Assembly: GCF_002076895.1 (NCBI RefSeq)
Contig: NZ_CP020465.1
Location: 744,001 to 808,000 of the forward strand
Direction of reading: 5' to 3'
DNA: 64,000 nt
Source of the DNA: Cognaticolwellia beringensis
GTDB lineage: Bacteria > Pseudomonadota > Gammaproteobacteria > Enterobacterales > Alteromonadaceae
Part shown: one piece after another, positions 1-8,816 of the stretch
How positions within the stretch are numbered: position 1 is the first letter of the stretch
How the letters are laid out: each line of letters opens with the position of its first letter
Position numbers and translations under genes: made by a program
The notes under the pieces: model-generated
What the model was told of the DNA's origin: nothing
Database searches by the model: none
What the model saw: only the letters and a program-made list of their open reading frames with translations

Positions 1-779
1 GGTGACTCAAATGGGTCGATCACTAACTCATGCACAGGTAAATGAGGGTTGTTGCAGCGATAAACACTGCGTTCAACAACATTTTTTAATTCACGAATAT
101 TACCCGGCCAATGATATTCCAGCAAATCACGCTTCGCTTTTGTAGTAAAACCACTGAAAAGTTCAAATTCAAGCTCACGGGCCATATTAATAGCAAAATG
201 CTCAGCTAATACCAGTATATCGTCTAAACGCTCGCGTAATGGGGGCAGGGTGATCACATCAAACGCCAATCTATCGAGTAAGTCAGCGCGAAACTCGCCT
301 GCAGCGGCCATTGAGGGGAGGTCTTCGTTAGTAGCTGCGACTAGACGCGCGTTGGTTTTAAGTGTTCTTGAGCCACCAACGCGTTCAAATTCACCGTACT
401 CTACAACTCGCAGTAACTTTTCCTGGATTAACCCGGTTGTATTTGCTATTTCATCTAAAAATAATGTACCGTTATCTGCGCGTTCAAAGCGACCTTCATG
501 ACGCTTACTTGCCCCAGTAAAGGCTCCGCTGTCGTAACCAAATAATTCAGTTTCTAATAAGTTCTCATTCAACGCTGCACAATTTAGCTTAAGATAATTC
601 TGATCCCAGCGTTTAGATAAATAATGTAAACGTGCAGCAACAAGCTCTTTACCCGTACCACGTTCACCAATGATGAGAACAGGTTTACTTAAAGGCGCTA
701 TCTGTGAAATTTGCTCAAGCACCTCTAAAAAGTTGTTTGATTGACCAATGAGATTATCTTGTTGTTTGAAACGTGTCAT
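1..779 (-). CDS. pspF: PspF, psp operon sigma54 activator (partial, C-terminus cut by window edge)
   Basis: Reading leftward from an ATG at 779, the frame stays open to base 1 and gives about 259 residues. It begins MTRFKQQDNLIGQSNNFLEV and is a sigma54-activator AAA+ domain without an N-terminal sensor domain, as in PspF. Visible motifs are Walker A GERGTGKE, the sigma54-contacting loop GAFTGA (in GYDSGAFTGASKR), Walker B GTLFLDEIA and the arginine-finger region RVGGSR. The C-terminal Fis-type HTH is outside the window. It is divergent from pspA, which is the usual arrangement. In enterobacteria PspA binds and inhibits PspF until the inner membrane is stressed. The intact GAFTGA loop shows a true sigma54 activator, unlike the TyrR encoded further along. 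Confidence 0.93.
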   Translation of the reverse strand, partial: MTRFKQQDNLIGQSNNFLEVLEQISQIAPLSKPVLIIGERGTGKELVAARLHYLSKRWDQNYLKLNCAALNENLLETELFGYDSGAFTGASKRHEGRFERADNGTLFLDEIANTTGLIQEKLLRVVEYGEFERVGGSRTLKTNARLVAATNEDLPSMAAAGEFRADLLDRLAFDVITLPPLRERLDDILVLAEHFAINMARELEFELFSGFTTKAKRDLLEYHWPGNIRELKNVVERSVYRCNNPHLPVHELVIDPFES

Positions 780-905
780 TTACAGACCTAATAATTGGTT
801 TTTTTCACTAACAAATAGTGTATTTTATTAACTGCTTAGAGAGAAGCCTTTTTTCAATTAATAATAAAGCGTTATTAATTATATGCTTACCGTGTTATAA
901 AAACT

Positions 906-920
906 TGGCGCAGAACGTGA
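906..920 (+). promoter_or_regulatory. Candidate sigma54 (-24/-12) promoter of pspABC
   Basis: TGGCGC at 906-911, five bases, then GTGA gives a GG-N10-GA arrangement about 50 bases before pspA. The sigma54 consensus is TGGCAC-N5-TTGC. The -24 half is good but the -12 half is poor; from memory, E. coli pspA also departs from consensus there. The position between pspF and pspA supports it. This is inference. Confidence 0.4.
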
Positions 921-970
921 ATAGTAAAACCTAAGACAATTAAAGTAATTTTTTGAATGAGGAAGTAATT

Positions 971-1642
971 ATGGGTGTTTTTTCGAGATTCACAGATATC
1001 ATTAATTCTAATATTAACAACTTATTAGACAAAGCAGAAGACCCTGCAAAAATGGTGCGCTTAATCATACAAGAAATGGAAGACACGTTGGTTGAAGTGC
1101 GTTCTTCATCAGCGAAAACATTAGCGGATAAAAAAGAATTAGCGCGCCAAGCTAATCGATTTGAATCTGATGCAGCACAATGGCAAGAAAAAGCTGAGCT
1201 AGCGTTAAGCAAAGATCGTGAAGATTTAGCGCGTGCAGCATTGATGGAAAAGAAAAAATGTGTTGAAAGTGCCGGAGCTTTGCGTGAAGAGTTAAGCCAT
1301 GTAGATGAACACATTGCTAAACTGCAAAGTGAAATTTCGCAGCTACAAGATAAGTTAGCAGATGCGAAGACACGTCAAAAAGCAATCATTATGCGCGAAA
1401 AGACGGCAAACTCACGTTTAAAAGTGAAAAAGAACATTGACAGTGATCGTGTGAATGACGCCTTAAGTCGCTTCGATCGCTACGAACGTAAAATTGATGA
1501 TATTGAAGCACAGGTCGAATCATATGATATGGGCAGTAAATCTTTAGCAGATGAAATTGCAGATTTAGCATCAGATGAGAAAGTTGATGATGAATTAGCA
1601 AAATTAAAAGCTAAAATGAAAACAGAAACCCAAAACAAATAA
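971..1642 (+). CDS. pspA: Phage shock protein A
   Basis: This is a 223-aa PspA/IM30 (ESCRT-III-like) protein that coats stressed inner membrane and represses PspF. The start is set at ATG 971 (MGVFSRFTDIINSNINNLLD), preceded by GAGGAAG at a good distance. The upstream in-frame ATG at 953 would only add MNEEVI and lacks homology. The protein is almost entirely charged coiled coil (about residues 25-215). The N-terminal amphipathic helix and the conserved DKAEDP segment are present, and the length matches the family (about 222). It is followed at 50 bp by pspB and pspC on the same strand. Confidence 0.96.
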   Translation: MGVFSRFTDIINSNINNLLDKAEDPAKMVRLIIQEMEDTLVEVRSSSAKTLADKKELARQANRFESDAAQWQEKAELALSKDREDLARAALMEKKKCVESAGALREELSHVDEHIAKLQSEISQLQDKLADAKTRQKAIIMREKTANSRLKVKKNIDSDRVNDALSRFDRYERKIDDIEAQVESYDMGSKSLADEIADLASDEKVDDELAKLKAKMKTETQNK

Positions 1643-1691
1643 TCATACGTTTCGCATACCTTGAATTAGGTGCAATTAAAGGAGAAAGATT

Positions 1692-1919
1692 GTGGATGAG
1701 ATTATCGTCGCCCCAGTAATTATATTTATGGTAGTCGTGGCCCCGATTTGGTTGATATTACATTACCGTAGTAAACGTCAAATTAGTCAGGGTTTCAGTG
1801 AAGAAGAGTATATTCAACTGACTGAGTTGTCTGAATTAGCCGATAAAATGGCAGATAGAATTAAGACATTAGAAGCTATTTTGGATGCTGAAACACCGGA
1901 GTGGAGAAATAAATTATGA
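1692..1919 (+). CDS. pspB: Phage shock protein B
   Basis: This is a 75-aa inner-membrane protein with a GTG start at 1692 and GGAGA eight bases upstream. One membrane segment covers about residues 5-24 (VAPVIIFMVVVAPIWLILHY), followed by a cytoplasmic coiled coil (ELADKMADRIKTLEAIL) and the typical PspB end. With PspC it relays membrane stress to the PspA-PspF complex. Its stop codon overlaps the start of pspC (ATGA), which implies translational coupling. Confidence 0.95.
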   Translation: MDEIIVAPVIIFMVVVAPIWLILHYRSKRQISQGFSEEEYIQLTELSELADKMADRIKTLEAILDAETPEWRNKL

Positions 1920-2401
1920 CCAGCAAATCCCGAGGTGAGTTATATAGAAATACGAGCCAAGGAAAGTTAGCTGGTGTCTGTGCAGGCATTGCCGATTACT
2001 TTGGTTGGGAATCATGGTTGGTGCGTATACTTGTTGTTTCTGGTGTGCTGTTAGGTATGGGTTGGTTTATTGTTATCTATATCGCCGCTTGGTTTATATT
2101 AGATAAAAAACCTGCCAATATTGGTCATGTTAACCGCAATGCCCCAAAGGGAAGTTTTGCACATGACAGCCAATATCATGCTAAAAAAAACGCAGGCTCA
2201 CAACAACATGATTCTGATGAAGATATCACTAATGAATCGATTAAAGTGAAGTCGCGTATTTGGCAAGCAGGCGAACCACCTAAACAAGCATTTCATGATA
2301 TTAGGCGTAAATTCAAAACTTTAGAGCTAGAGCTACAAGTTATTGAGCGTTACGTTACCTCGCCGGAATTTACCGTGTCACGAGAAATTAATAAACTATA
2401 A
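1916..2401 (+). CDS. pspC: Phage shock protein C
   Basis: This is a 161-aa PspC-domain protein. The N-terminal stretch LYRNTSQGKLAGVCAGIADY is the family signature, followed by membrane segments about residues 38-63. The cytoplasmic tail of about 95 residues ends in a conserved EFTVSREINKL element. It partners PspB in sensing membrane stress and overlaps pspB by 4 bp. A hairpin terminator follows at once. No pspD or pspE lies here; the next genes are ycjX and ycjF, as in many gammaproteobacteria. Confidence 0.95.
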   Translation: MTSKSRGELYRNTSQGKLAGVCAGIADYFGWESWLVRILVVSGVLLGMGWFIVIYIAAWFILDKKPANIGHVNRNAPKGSFAHDSQYHAKKNAGSQQHDSDEDITNESIKVKSRIWQAGEPPKQAFHDIRRKFKTLELELQVIERYVTSPEFTVSREINKL

Positions 2402-2403
2402 AT

Positions 2404-2428
2404 AAAGCGGCTCAGCCGCTTTTTTTTA
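2404..2428 (+). terminator. Rho-independent terminator after pspABC
   Basis: An eight-base stem (AAAGCGGC/GCCGCTTT) with a TCA loop is followed by a run of T, directly after the pspC stop. Confidence 0.9.
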
Positions 2429-2568
2429 TCGCCGTAAAGTTAATAATAAATCAAGACAAGTACTGTTATCAAAACCTAAAAACCGCTAGTATCAAAGTCA
2501 TGATAGTTTTGCTTAAATAAGCATTACGGCCTTCAACGTATTGAAAAACCAAAAGATAGCACTTAAGT

Positions 2569-3999
2569 ATGGCATTTATTAGTAAAGCTCAGATAAAAAA
2601 GTTAAAGCAAAAAGCCAGTGACATTGTTAATCGTTCTATCGATCAACATATAACCCTGGCCGTAACAGGACTTAGCCGCAGTGGTAAAACCGCATTTATT
2701 ACGTCTTTAGTTAATCAGTTACTCAACGAAGGCAGTAATTCTCAGCTCAGTTTTTTTAATGTTGTCCATCAAGGTCGTTACATCGCCGCTAAACGCGTTC
2801 CACAAAAGCACCTGCACATACCAAGATTTGAATATGATGGCGCACTATCTGCCTTGTGTCAGTCGCCGCCCAAATGGCCAAAACCGACTAATGGTATAAG
2901 CGAATTACGCCTAGCAGTGCGTTATCAACCCAAAGACTCGATATTAAAATACGCTACAGAGTCAGCGACACTCTATATTGATATAACCGATTATCCTGGT
3001 GAATGGCTACTTGATCTTCCTATGTTATCGCTAACATTTGAAGAATGGTCGATGCAAACTACTATGCTACTCAAACAAGCACCAAGAAACGAACATGCAC
3101 AGGGCTTTCTGGATAAACTGGCTGAATTTGATCCTTTCGCTAGTGTTGATGAAGCCGTTCTAGCGCAGTTATCACAAGAATATACTGACTTATTGCTTCT
3201 GTTCCGTCATCAGCTCGGTTTATCAGTGATTCAGCCTGGACGTTTTATTCTTCCAGGTGAGTTAGAAGATGCACCAATATTACAGTTTTTTCCATATAGT
3301 GAGTTTGACAACATTGACAGTAATAACTATCAAAATGCCAAAGACGACTGTTATATCGGTATGCTACGAGCGCGATTTATTGAATATAAAGAACGTGTCG
3401 TACGGCGCTTTTACAAAGAACACTTTGTTAATTTTGATCGACAAATTGTGCTTGCTGACTGCTTAACACCACTAAACAATGGTCCAGAAAGCTTCGCAGA
3501 TTTACAAAATGCCATGGCGATGATTATGGAAAGCTTCCAATATGGAAAATCGAGTTTATTGTCGCGGTTATTTTCTCCAAAAATAGATCGTTTACTTTTT
3601 GCTGCGACAAAGGCTGACCATATCACACCTGAACAACATGAGAACTTAGTGTCGTTGCTCAACAAACTTGTTTTTCAAACCAAGCAAACACTGAGTTTTG
3701 ATGCTATTAAAATGAAAACAATCGCTATTGCCTCGGTCAAAGCCACCAAAGTGGGAAAAAGCCAATATCAAGGTCAAAATATTCCTGTTATAAAGGGTCG
3801 ACAGTTGAGCAATGATCAAATGATCACACTATTTCCTGGAGCTGTTCCAGCGAGCATTCCAACGTTAGAGTATTGGCAAAAGCAGCCATTTAATTATATT
3901 GCTTTCGCACCCATTGAGTCGGTGAGTAGTGATGAATGCTTACCGCACCTTCGTATGGATCAAATGTTGCAGTTTTTGCTTGGGGACAAATTAAAATGA
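2569..3999 (+). CDS. ycjX: YcjX family P-loop protein
   Basis: This is a 476-aa predicted nucleotide-binding protein of the YcjX/DUF463 family, associated with the Psp stress regulon; its biochemical role is not settled. Walker A is GLSRSGKT at residues 34-41. Further family features are the LYIDITDYPGEWLLDLP block (about 132-148) and a TKADHIT motif (about 347-353) resembling a GTPase base-recognition loop. The length is close to E. coli YcjX. It overlaps ycjF by 4 bp (ATGA). The same pair sits directly beside tyrR in E. coli, and here it lies between psp and the phhAB-tyrR genes. Confidence 0.93.
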   Translation: MAFISKAQIKKLKQKASDIVNRSIDQHITLAVTGLSRSGKTAFITSLVNQLLNEGSNSQLSFFNVVHQGRYIAAKRVPQKHLHIPRFEYDGALSALCQSPPKWPKPTNGISELRLAVRYQPKDSILKYATESATLYIDITDYPGEWLLDLPMLSLTFEEWSMQTTMLLKQAPRNEHAQGFLDKLAEFDPFASVDEAVLAQLSQEYTDLLLLFRHQLGLSVIQPGRFILPGELEDAPILQFFPYSEFDNIDSNNYQNAKDDCYIGMLRARFIEYKERVVRRFYKEHFVNFDRQIVLADCLTPLNNGPESFADLQNAMAMIMESFQYGKSSLLSRLFSPKIDRLLFAATKADHITPEQHENLVSLLNKLVFQTKQTLSFDAIKMKTIAIASVKATKVGKSQYQGQNIPVIKGRQLSNDQMITLFPGAVPASIPTLEYWQKQPFNYIAFAPIESVSSDECLPHLRMDQMLQFLLGDKLK

Positions 4000-5009
4000 T
4001 AGAAAATAAAGAAAAATTTCAACAACAAATATTGTTTGATGCGGTTGATATTGACGAAAGCCCAATCAAAGAAAATACCCCACAAATTATTGTTGATGAG
4101 CAAGACTGGGTTTGTGATGAGCAAGTAGAACAAGTAGACGATAACATTATTATTGAACCTGAAAAACCCAGCTGGCTTTGGCGCACTATAGGCTTAGTAT
4201 TTGTTACATTAGTTGGAGTTGAAGCTGTACAATTTTTTATTAACGGCTTTAGTCAATCGCCGATTATTGCCAGTTTATATGCTATTTTACTGGCTGGTTT
4301 GTCACTGGTTTGTGGCCGTACAGTTTGGCGTGAGTTTTCAGGACTCAGGCAGTTTAAGTACCAACAAAACCTAAAACAAAAAGCTCAAGATGTTTTCAAT
4401 AAAGAAGGTAACGTTGATGCAGCAAGCCTTTGCGATAAAATTTCTAAGCGTTTACCGGGTGACTTAGCGGAATTCGATCACAGCTCTTGGCAAAAGCTAA
4501 ATCTTGAAGAGTATAGTGATGTTGAAATACTACAGTTATATGAGCGCAATATATTGTCTCAGGTCGATCAAAAAGCATTGAAAGAAATTGCAAAGTTTTC
4601 TTCTGAGTCAGTTGTATTAGTAGCATTAAGTCCAATTGCAATTATTGATATGCTGCTGATGCTTTGGCGAAATTTGCGACTGATTAATAAAATCGCGGCT
4701 TTATATGGCATAAAATTGGGCTATTGGAGCCGAGTAAAGCTAATTAAACAAGTTATTATAAATATGGCCTATGCTGGTGCAAGTGAATTAGTCGCTGATT
4801 TAGGCGCTGATCTGCTAGGTGTAGAGCTATTAGGGAAGTTATCAGCGCGTATGGCACAAGGCTTAGGTGCGGGAATGTTAACTGCCCGATTAGGCCTAAA
4901 AGCCATGCACTTATGTCGACCTATTCCTTTTACTGATGACGCGCCTAAGCTTGGTCATATTCGTCAACAAGTTGTTAGCCAAGTACAAGCGCTAGTGAAA
5001 AGAAAATAA
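3996..5009 (+). CDS. ycjF: YcjF family membrane protein (DUF697)
   Basis: This is a 337-aa inner-membrane protein. The start is taken at ATG 3996 (MIENKEKFQQ), overlapping the ycjX stop by 4 bp. An in-frame ATG at 3936 lies deep inside ycjX and is less likely. Hydrophobic segments lie at about residues 62-83 and 88-106, with another near 205-225. The C-terminal part (about 190-330) is the DUF697 region, rich in Ala, Gly and Leu. It is paired with YcjX and linked to envelope stress; the mechanism is unknown. Confidence 0.9.
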   Translation: MIENKEKFQQQILFDAVDIDESPIKENTPQIIVDEQDWVCDEQVEQVDDNIIIEPEKPSWLWRTIGLVFVTLVGVEAVQFFINGFSQSPIIASLYAILLAGLSLVCGRTVWREFSGLRQFKYQQNLKQKAQDVFNKEGNVDAASLCDKISKRLPGDLAEFDHSSWQKLNLEEYSDVEILQLYERNILSQVDQKALKEIAKFSSESVVLVALSPIAIIDMLLMLWRNLRLINKIAALYGIKLGYWSRVKLIKQVIINMAYAGASELVADLGADLLGVELLGKLSARMAQGLGAGMLTARLGLKAMHLCRPIPFTDDAPKLGHIRQQVVSQVQALVKRK

Positions 5010-5056
5010 CTTACAGTATTGAAATTAATAGATAATTTTATAATTGTACACTTAGA

Positions 5057-5074
5057 TGTAACACATATTTTACA
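5057..5074 (+). promoter_or_regulatory. TyrR box upstream of phhA
   Basis: TGTAAC-N6-TTTACA differs by one base from the TyrR consensus TGTAAA-N6-TTTACA. It lies about 145 bases before phhA, and tyrR itself is three genes downstream. This placement suggests TyrR control of phenylalanine catabolism. Confidence 0.75.
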
Positions 5075-5219
5075 CATTCATTGTTCTGATTGAAAAATAG
5101 CCACATTCAAAGTCGTGCTTTTTCTATCAATGTTGCCTTACTATTGTGACAACTAAAGCAGTTTACATATCAAAATAAAATTAATAATAATTTGATATTA
5201 ACAAAGTAAGGTTACACGA

Positions 5220-6020
5220 ATGGCGAAGGCGACTAAGTACGTATCGAAGGTTGCTGATGAACATGGCAATATTGCATGGACAGCAGAAGAAAACCAAATA
5301 TGGCAAGCCTTGATAACTCGGCAACTTTCAACGGTAAAAAACACAGCATGTGATGAGTTTAATGAAGGCTTAGAAAAGCTAAACCTTCCTATTGATCGTA
5401 TACCACAGTTAGAAGAAGTGAGTGAGGTATTAAGAGCGACAACCGGTTGGAGTTGTGAACCGGTACCCGCACTTATCGGTTTTGGTGAATTTTTCAGATT
5501 ACTCTCAGAAAAGAAATTTCCTGTTGCGACTTTTATTCGCTCACAAGAAGAATTTGACTATCTACAAGAGCCAGATATTTTTCATGAAATATACGGCCAC
5601 TGTGCTTTACTCACCAACGAGTCTTTTGCTAATTATACTCAAGCTTATGGCATGATGGGGCTAAATGCTTCGAAAGAAGACCGGGTGTTTTTAGCTCGAC
5701 TTTATTGGTTTACTGTTGAATTTGGCTTACTTGATACGCCTAAAGGTTTACGGGTATATGGTGGCGGTATTTTGTCTTCACCAACGGAAACTGAATATGC
5801 ATTAAATGATAAAAATGTTGAAAGGAAACCACTCGATGTTTTAGATGTATTACGGACACAATATCGTATTGATATTCTGCAACCGGTTTATTTTATGCTA
5901 ACCAAAGTCAGTGATCTCGATGAGATACGAAAATTAGAAGTAGAAGATATTATGGCCTTAGTAGAACAAGCGAAAAAAATAGGTCTACATCCAGCTAAAT
6001 TTGAATTAAAAGCAAGTTAA
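5220..6020 (+). CDS. phhA: Phenylalanine 4-monooxygenase
   Basis: This 266-aa enzyme converts L-phenylalanine to L-tyrosine using O2 and tetrahydropterin, with mononuclear iron. The iron ligands are visible: H122 and H127 in [15 protein letters not shown] and E167 in YWFTVEFGL. The length is typical of the monomeric bacterial form, which lacks an ACT domain. The ATG at 5220 has AAGTAAGG upstream. phhB, which recycles the pterin cofactor, follows by 10 bp, and maiA further down belongs to the tyrosine/homogentisate branch. A TyrR box lies upstream. Confidence 0.97.
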   Translation: MAKATKYVSKVADEHGNIAWTAEENQIWQALITRQLSTVKNTACDEFNEGLEKLNLPIDRIPQLEEVSEVLRATTGWSCEPVPALIGFGEFFRLLSEKKFPVATFIRSQEEFDYLQEPDIFHEIYGHCALLTNESFANYTQAYGMMGLNASKEDRVFLARLYWFTVEFGLLDTPKGLRVYGGGILSSPTETEYALNDKNVERKPLDVLDVLRTQYRIDILQPVYFMLTKVSDLDEIRKLEVEDIMALVEQAKKIGLHPAKFELKAS

Positions 6021-6030
6021 GGAATTTTTT

Positions 6031-6369
6031 ATGAGCGGCGAATTATCAAATCAACAATGTGAAGCATGCCAAGTCGACGCGCCAAAAGTTAGTGATGACG
6101 AATTGGCAAGTTTATTAGCACAAATACCTGATTGGGTTCCTGAAGTGAACGAGGGTATTATGATGCTAGAACGGGTTTATAAGTTTAAAAACTACAAGCT
6201 AGCATGGGCTTTTGCAAATAAAGTCTCTGAATTAGCAGAAAAAGAATTTCATCATCCGGCCATTTTATTAGAGTGGGGAAAAGTAAAGGTTACTTGGTGG
6301 ACCCATGCTATTAAAGGGCTGCATAAGAATGATTTTATTTGTGCAGCAAAAACTGATCAGCTTCTGTAA
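6031..6369 (+). CDS. phhB: Pterin-4a-carbinolamine dehydratase
   Basis: This 112-aa protein regenerates the pterin cofactor of PhhA by dehydrating 4a-hydroxytetrahydropterin. The family motif is seen as [20 protein letters not shown] followed by [12 protein letters not shown]. The first 20 residues carry an extra Cys pair (CEACQ). It lies 10 bp after phhA, so the two are an operon, closed by a strong terminator at 6392-6419. Confidence 0.96.
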   Translation: MSGELSNQQCEACQVDAPKVSDDELASLLAQIPDWVPEVNEGIMMLERVYKFKNYKLAWAFANKVSELAEKEFHHPAILLEWGKVKVTWWTHAIKGLHKNDFICAAKTDQLL

Positions 6370-6391
6370 TGTTTTCTTAGTCATAATGAAT

Positions 6392-6419
6392 AGCCTCCTA
6401 AAAATGGAGGCTTTTTTTT
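6392..6419 (+). terminator. Rho-independent terminator after phhAB
   Basis: The stem AGCCTCC/GGAGGCT has a seven-base loop and is followed by eight T residues. It separates phhAB from tyrR. Confidence 0.92.
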
Positions 6420-6421
6420 GT

Positions 6422-6439
6422 TGTAAAAATTAGTTTACA
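6422..6439 (+). promoter_or_regulatory. Perfect TyrR box before tyrR
   Basis: TGTAAA-AATTAG-TTTACA matches the TyrR consensus exactly, 41 bases before the tyrR start. This predicts autoregulation, as in E. coli. It lies directly after the phhB terminator, so it acts on tyrR rather than phhAB. Confidence 0.88.
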
Positions 6440-6480
6440 ATAGAGGTATTAGATTTTTGTTGTTTGCTTGAGGTTAATAA

Positions 6481-8031
6481 ATGCGTTTAGAAATTGGTTG
6501 CCAAGACCGAGTTGGTATTGCGCAAAGTGTGCTGGCAATATTTGTTGAGCGTGGGATTGACCTGCGTGGTATTGAGCTAAAACAGCCGGGAAAAATTTTT
6601 ATTAATATCCCTGATTTAGAGTTTTCTGAGCTGCAAAGTTTTATGCCTCAATTACGTTTAATTGATGGTGTTGTCGATGTTAAAACAACGCCTTACATGC
6701 CATCTGAACGTGAAAGAAACGAATTTGAAACCTTAGTTAAAACCTTTCCAGACCCTTTTATTTCGGTTGATAATAAAGGCCAAATTCGAGTGGTCAATAA
6801 CATTGCCGCGCAAATAATGTGTGAATCACTAGAGCATATTATTGGCGAGCATGTAGGGCAATGGTTAAAAGGCTTTAACTTTTCTCGTTGGCTCGACAGT
6901 GAAGAGGTGTTGGCTCAAACCCGCCGTGTTAAATTTCAAGATGACGATTTTGTTGCTGATATCATTCCCATACATATTGCTGAAGGTGAAGAAAAGAAAG
7001 TCCTCGCTGGCGCGGTACTGATATTAAAGTCAGAAGCAAGGTTAGGTCAGCAAATTAGTGTTTTTAAAAAAGCTAATGAAAATGACTTTACCGGTATTCA
7101 GGCTAATAGTAGTTCAATGCGTAAATTGATACGCGAAGCTAAGCGTATGGCCTTGCTAGACTCCTCTATGTTGATTGTTGGGGAAACAGGCACGGGCAAA
7201 GAGTTACTGGCGCGTGCTTGCCATGCTGCCAGTGATCGCACAGACAAACCTTTTATGACGTTAAGCTGTGCAGCGTTGCCAGATGATGCCGCGGAAACTG
7301 AGTTATTTGGCTCTGGCGCTGCAGGCCAATTAAATAGTAAACGTGGCATTTTTGAGTCAGCTGATGGCGGCACCATATTTTTCGATGAAGTCGGCGAGAT
7401 GTCGGCTAAGTTACAAACTAAAGTGTTACGGGTGATTCAAGACGGAACTTTCAGACGCATTGATGATGAAAAAGAAATCAAAGTGAATGTACGTATTATC
7501 GGCTCAACAAACAGAGACTTACTTAATATGGTTTCTTTAGGTGAGTTTAGAGAAGACTTATATTATCGCTTAAATGTGTTGGGGCTTAATATTCCATCGT
7601 TACGTGAGCGCCGTTCAGATATTGTGCCTTTAGCGGAACTATTTGTCGCTAAGTTTGGTCAACGTATTGGTAAATCGCATATTTCTTTTGACAACGAATG
7701 TCTTGAGTTTATTGAACATTATCCTTGGCCGGGTAATGTTAGGCAGCTTGAAAACGTGCTGATACGGGCAGTATCATTAATTGAAGGTAATATAATCATG
7801 ACCTCACACTTGCAGTTGCCTGCATATACACGAGAACATGGCTACCTTGAGCAAGACTTTGAAGGTACGTTAGATGCGGCCGTGAAAAATTTTGAAGCAG
7901 ATTTATTGCGTAAACTTTATCCTGCTTATCCAAGTACACGACAATTAGCGAAAAAATTAGGGCTTAGTCATACCGCCATTGCAAATAAGCTACGTGACTA
8001 CGATATTAATAAAAAAACCGTTAAAATTTAA
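6481..8031 (+). CDS. tyrR: Aromatic amino acid regulator TyrR
   Basis: This is a 516-aa transcription factor with an N-terminal ACT domain (about 1-75), a PAS domain (about 80-190), an AAA+ domain (about 205-430; Walker A GETGTGK at 234-240, Walker B FFDEVGEM) and a C-terminal TyrR-type HTH (about 470-510, TRQLAKKLGLSHTAIANKL). The sigma54-binding GAFTGA loop is absent: the equivalent stretch reads LFGSGAAGQLNSKRG. As in E. coli TyrR, it therefore most likely acts on sigma70 promoters, as repressor or activator with Tyr, Phe or Trp. Two TyrR boxes lie in this locus. Confidence 0.96.
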   Translation: MRLEIGCQDRVGIAQSVLAIFVERGIDLRGIELKQPGKIFINIPDLEFSELQSFMPQLRLIDGVVDVKTTPYMPSERERNEFETLVKTFPDPFISVDNKGQIRVVNNIAAQIMCESLEHIIGEHVGQWLKGFNFSRWLDSEEVLAQTRRVKFQDDDFVADIIPIHIAEGEEKKVLAGAVLILKSEARLGQQISVFKKANENDFTGIQANSSSMRKLIREAKRMALLDSSMLIVGETGTGKELLARACHAASDRTDKPFMTLSCAALPDDAAETELFGSGAAGQLNSKRGIFESADGGTIFFDEVGEMSAKLQTKVLRVIQDGTFRRIDDEKEIKVNVRIIGSTNRDLLNMVSLGEFREDLYYRLNVLGLNIPSLRERRSDIVPLAELFVAKFGQRIGKSHISFDNECLEFIEHYPWPGNVRQLENVLIRAVSLIEGNIIMTSHLQLPAYTREHGYLEQDFEGTLDAAVKNFEADLLRKLYPAYPSTRQLAKKLGLSHTAIANKLRDYDINKKTVKI

Positions 8032-8098
8032 CGTAAATATGCCAATGTATTAGTCATTCTATATTGGTGTTATGTCCAACGTTATATGAGTATTAGAA

Positions 8099-8740
8099 AT
8101 GAAATTATATGGTTATTGGCGTTCGTCTGCCGCTTATAGAGTTCGAATTGCTATGCACCTAAAAGGATTGACGTTTGAATCAATTCCAGTGCATTTAGTA
8201 AAAGAGGGCGGAGAACAACATAAAGATGCTTACACAGAGTTAAACTCAACGCATTTAGTACCAACCTTAGTTGACGAAGATGTTACTCTACATCAATCGA
8301 TTGCGATAATTGAGTATCTAGATGATAAATATCCTTCGGTTGCTATCTACCCTAAAAACATAGTTGCTAAAGCAAAAATAAAGGCGCTTGCACTGGATGT
8401 AGCCTGTGAAATACATCCGGTTAATAATTTACGCGTACAACAATACTTAGTTAATAATTTTTCACTGCAAGAAAGTGATAAACTGACCTGGAGTCATCAT
8501 TGGATGAATTTAGGCTTTGTCGCTATTGAGCACCAGCTAAAGCTAAACTCTGGAGAATATTGTTTTGGCGATAATATAACGATGGCCGATATCTGTTTAG
8601 TGCCTCAAGTATATAATGCATATCGATTTAATCTTGATATGAGCAAATTTCCAAATATCTGTCGAGTAGCAGAAAATTGCAATCGACACCCAGCATTTAT
8701 CGCATCCTTACCTGAAAATCAGGCTGATGCACAGAATTAA
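8099..8740 (+). CDS. maiA: Maleylacetoacetate isomerase (zeta-class GST)
   Basis: This 213-aa glutathione S-transferase isomerises 4-maleylacetoacetate to 4-fumarylacetoacetate in tyrosine/homogentisate breakdown. The zeta-class glutathione-site motif is near the N-terminus (YWRSSAAYRVRIAMHLKG, about 6-23), followed by the GST C-terminal helical domain with NITMADICLVPQVYNA. It lies 67 bp after tyrR. Homogentisate dioxygenase and fumarylacetoacetase genes are not in the window. Confidence 0.94.
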   Translation: MKLYGYWRSSAAYRVRIAMHLKGLTFESIPVHLVKEGGEQHKDAYTELNSTHLVPTLVDEDVTLHQSIAIIEYLDDKYPSVAIYPKNIVAKAKIKALALDVACEIHPVNNLRVQQYLVNNFSLQESDKLTWSHHWMNLGFVAIEHQLKLNSGEYCFGDNITMADICLVPQVYNAYRFNLDMSKFPNICRVAENCNRHPAFIASLPENQADAQN

Positions 8741-8816
8741 TATAGGATAACGTTTAAAATTCAACTACGAATTTCATCATTTTTTATTCCATTTATTACA
8801 AAGAACAAGGGTTATT

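Noticed and set aside
940..1314. 124-aa frame antisense to pspA
   Set aside because: Ser-rich shadow of the pspA coiled coil without a ribosome site.
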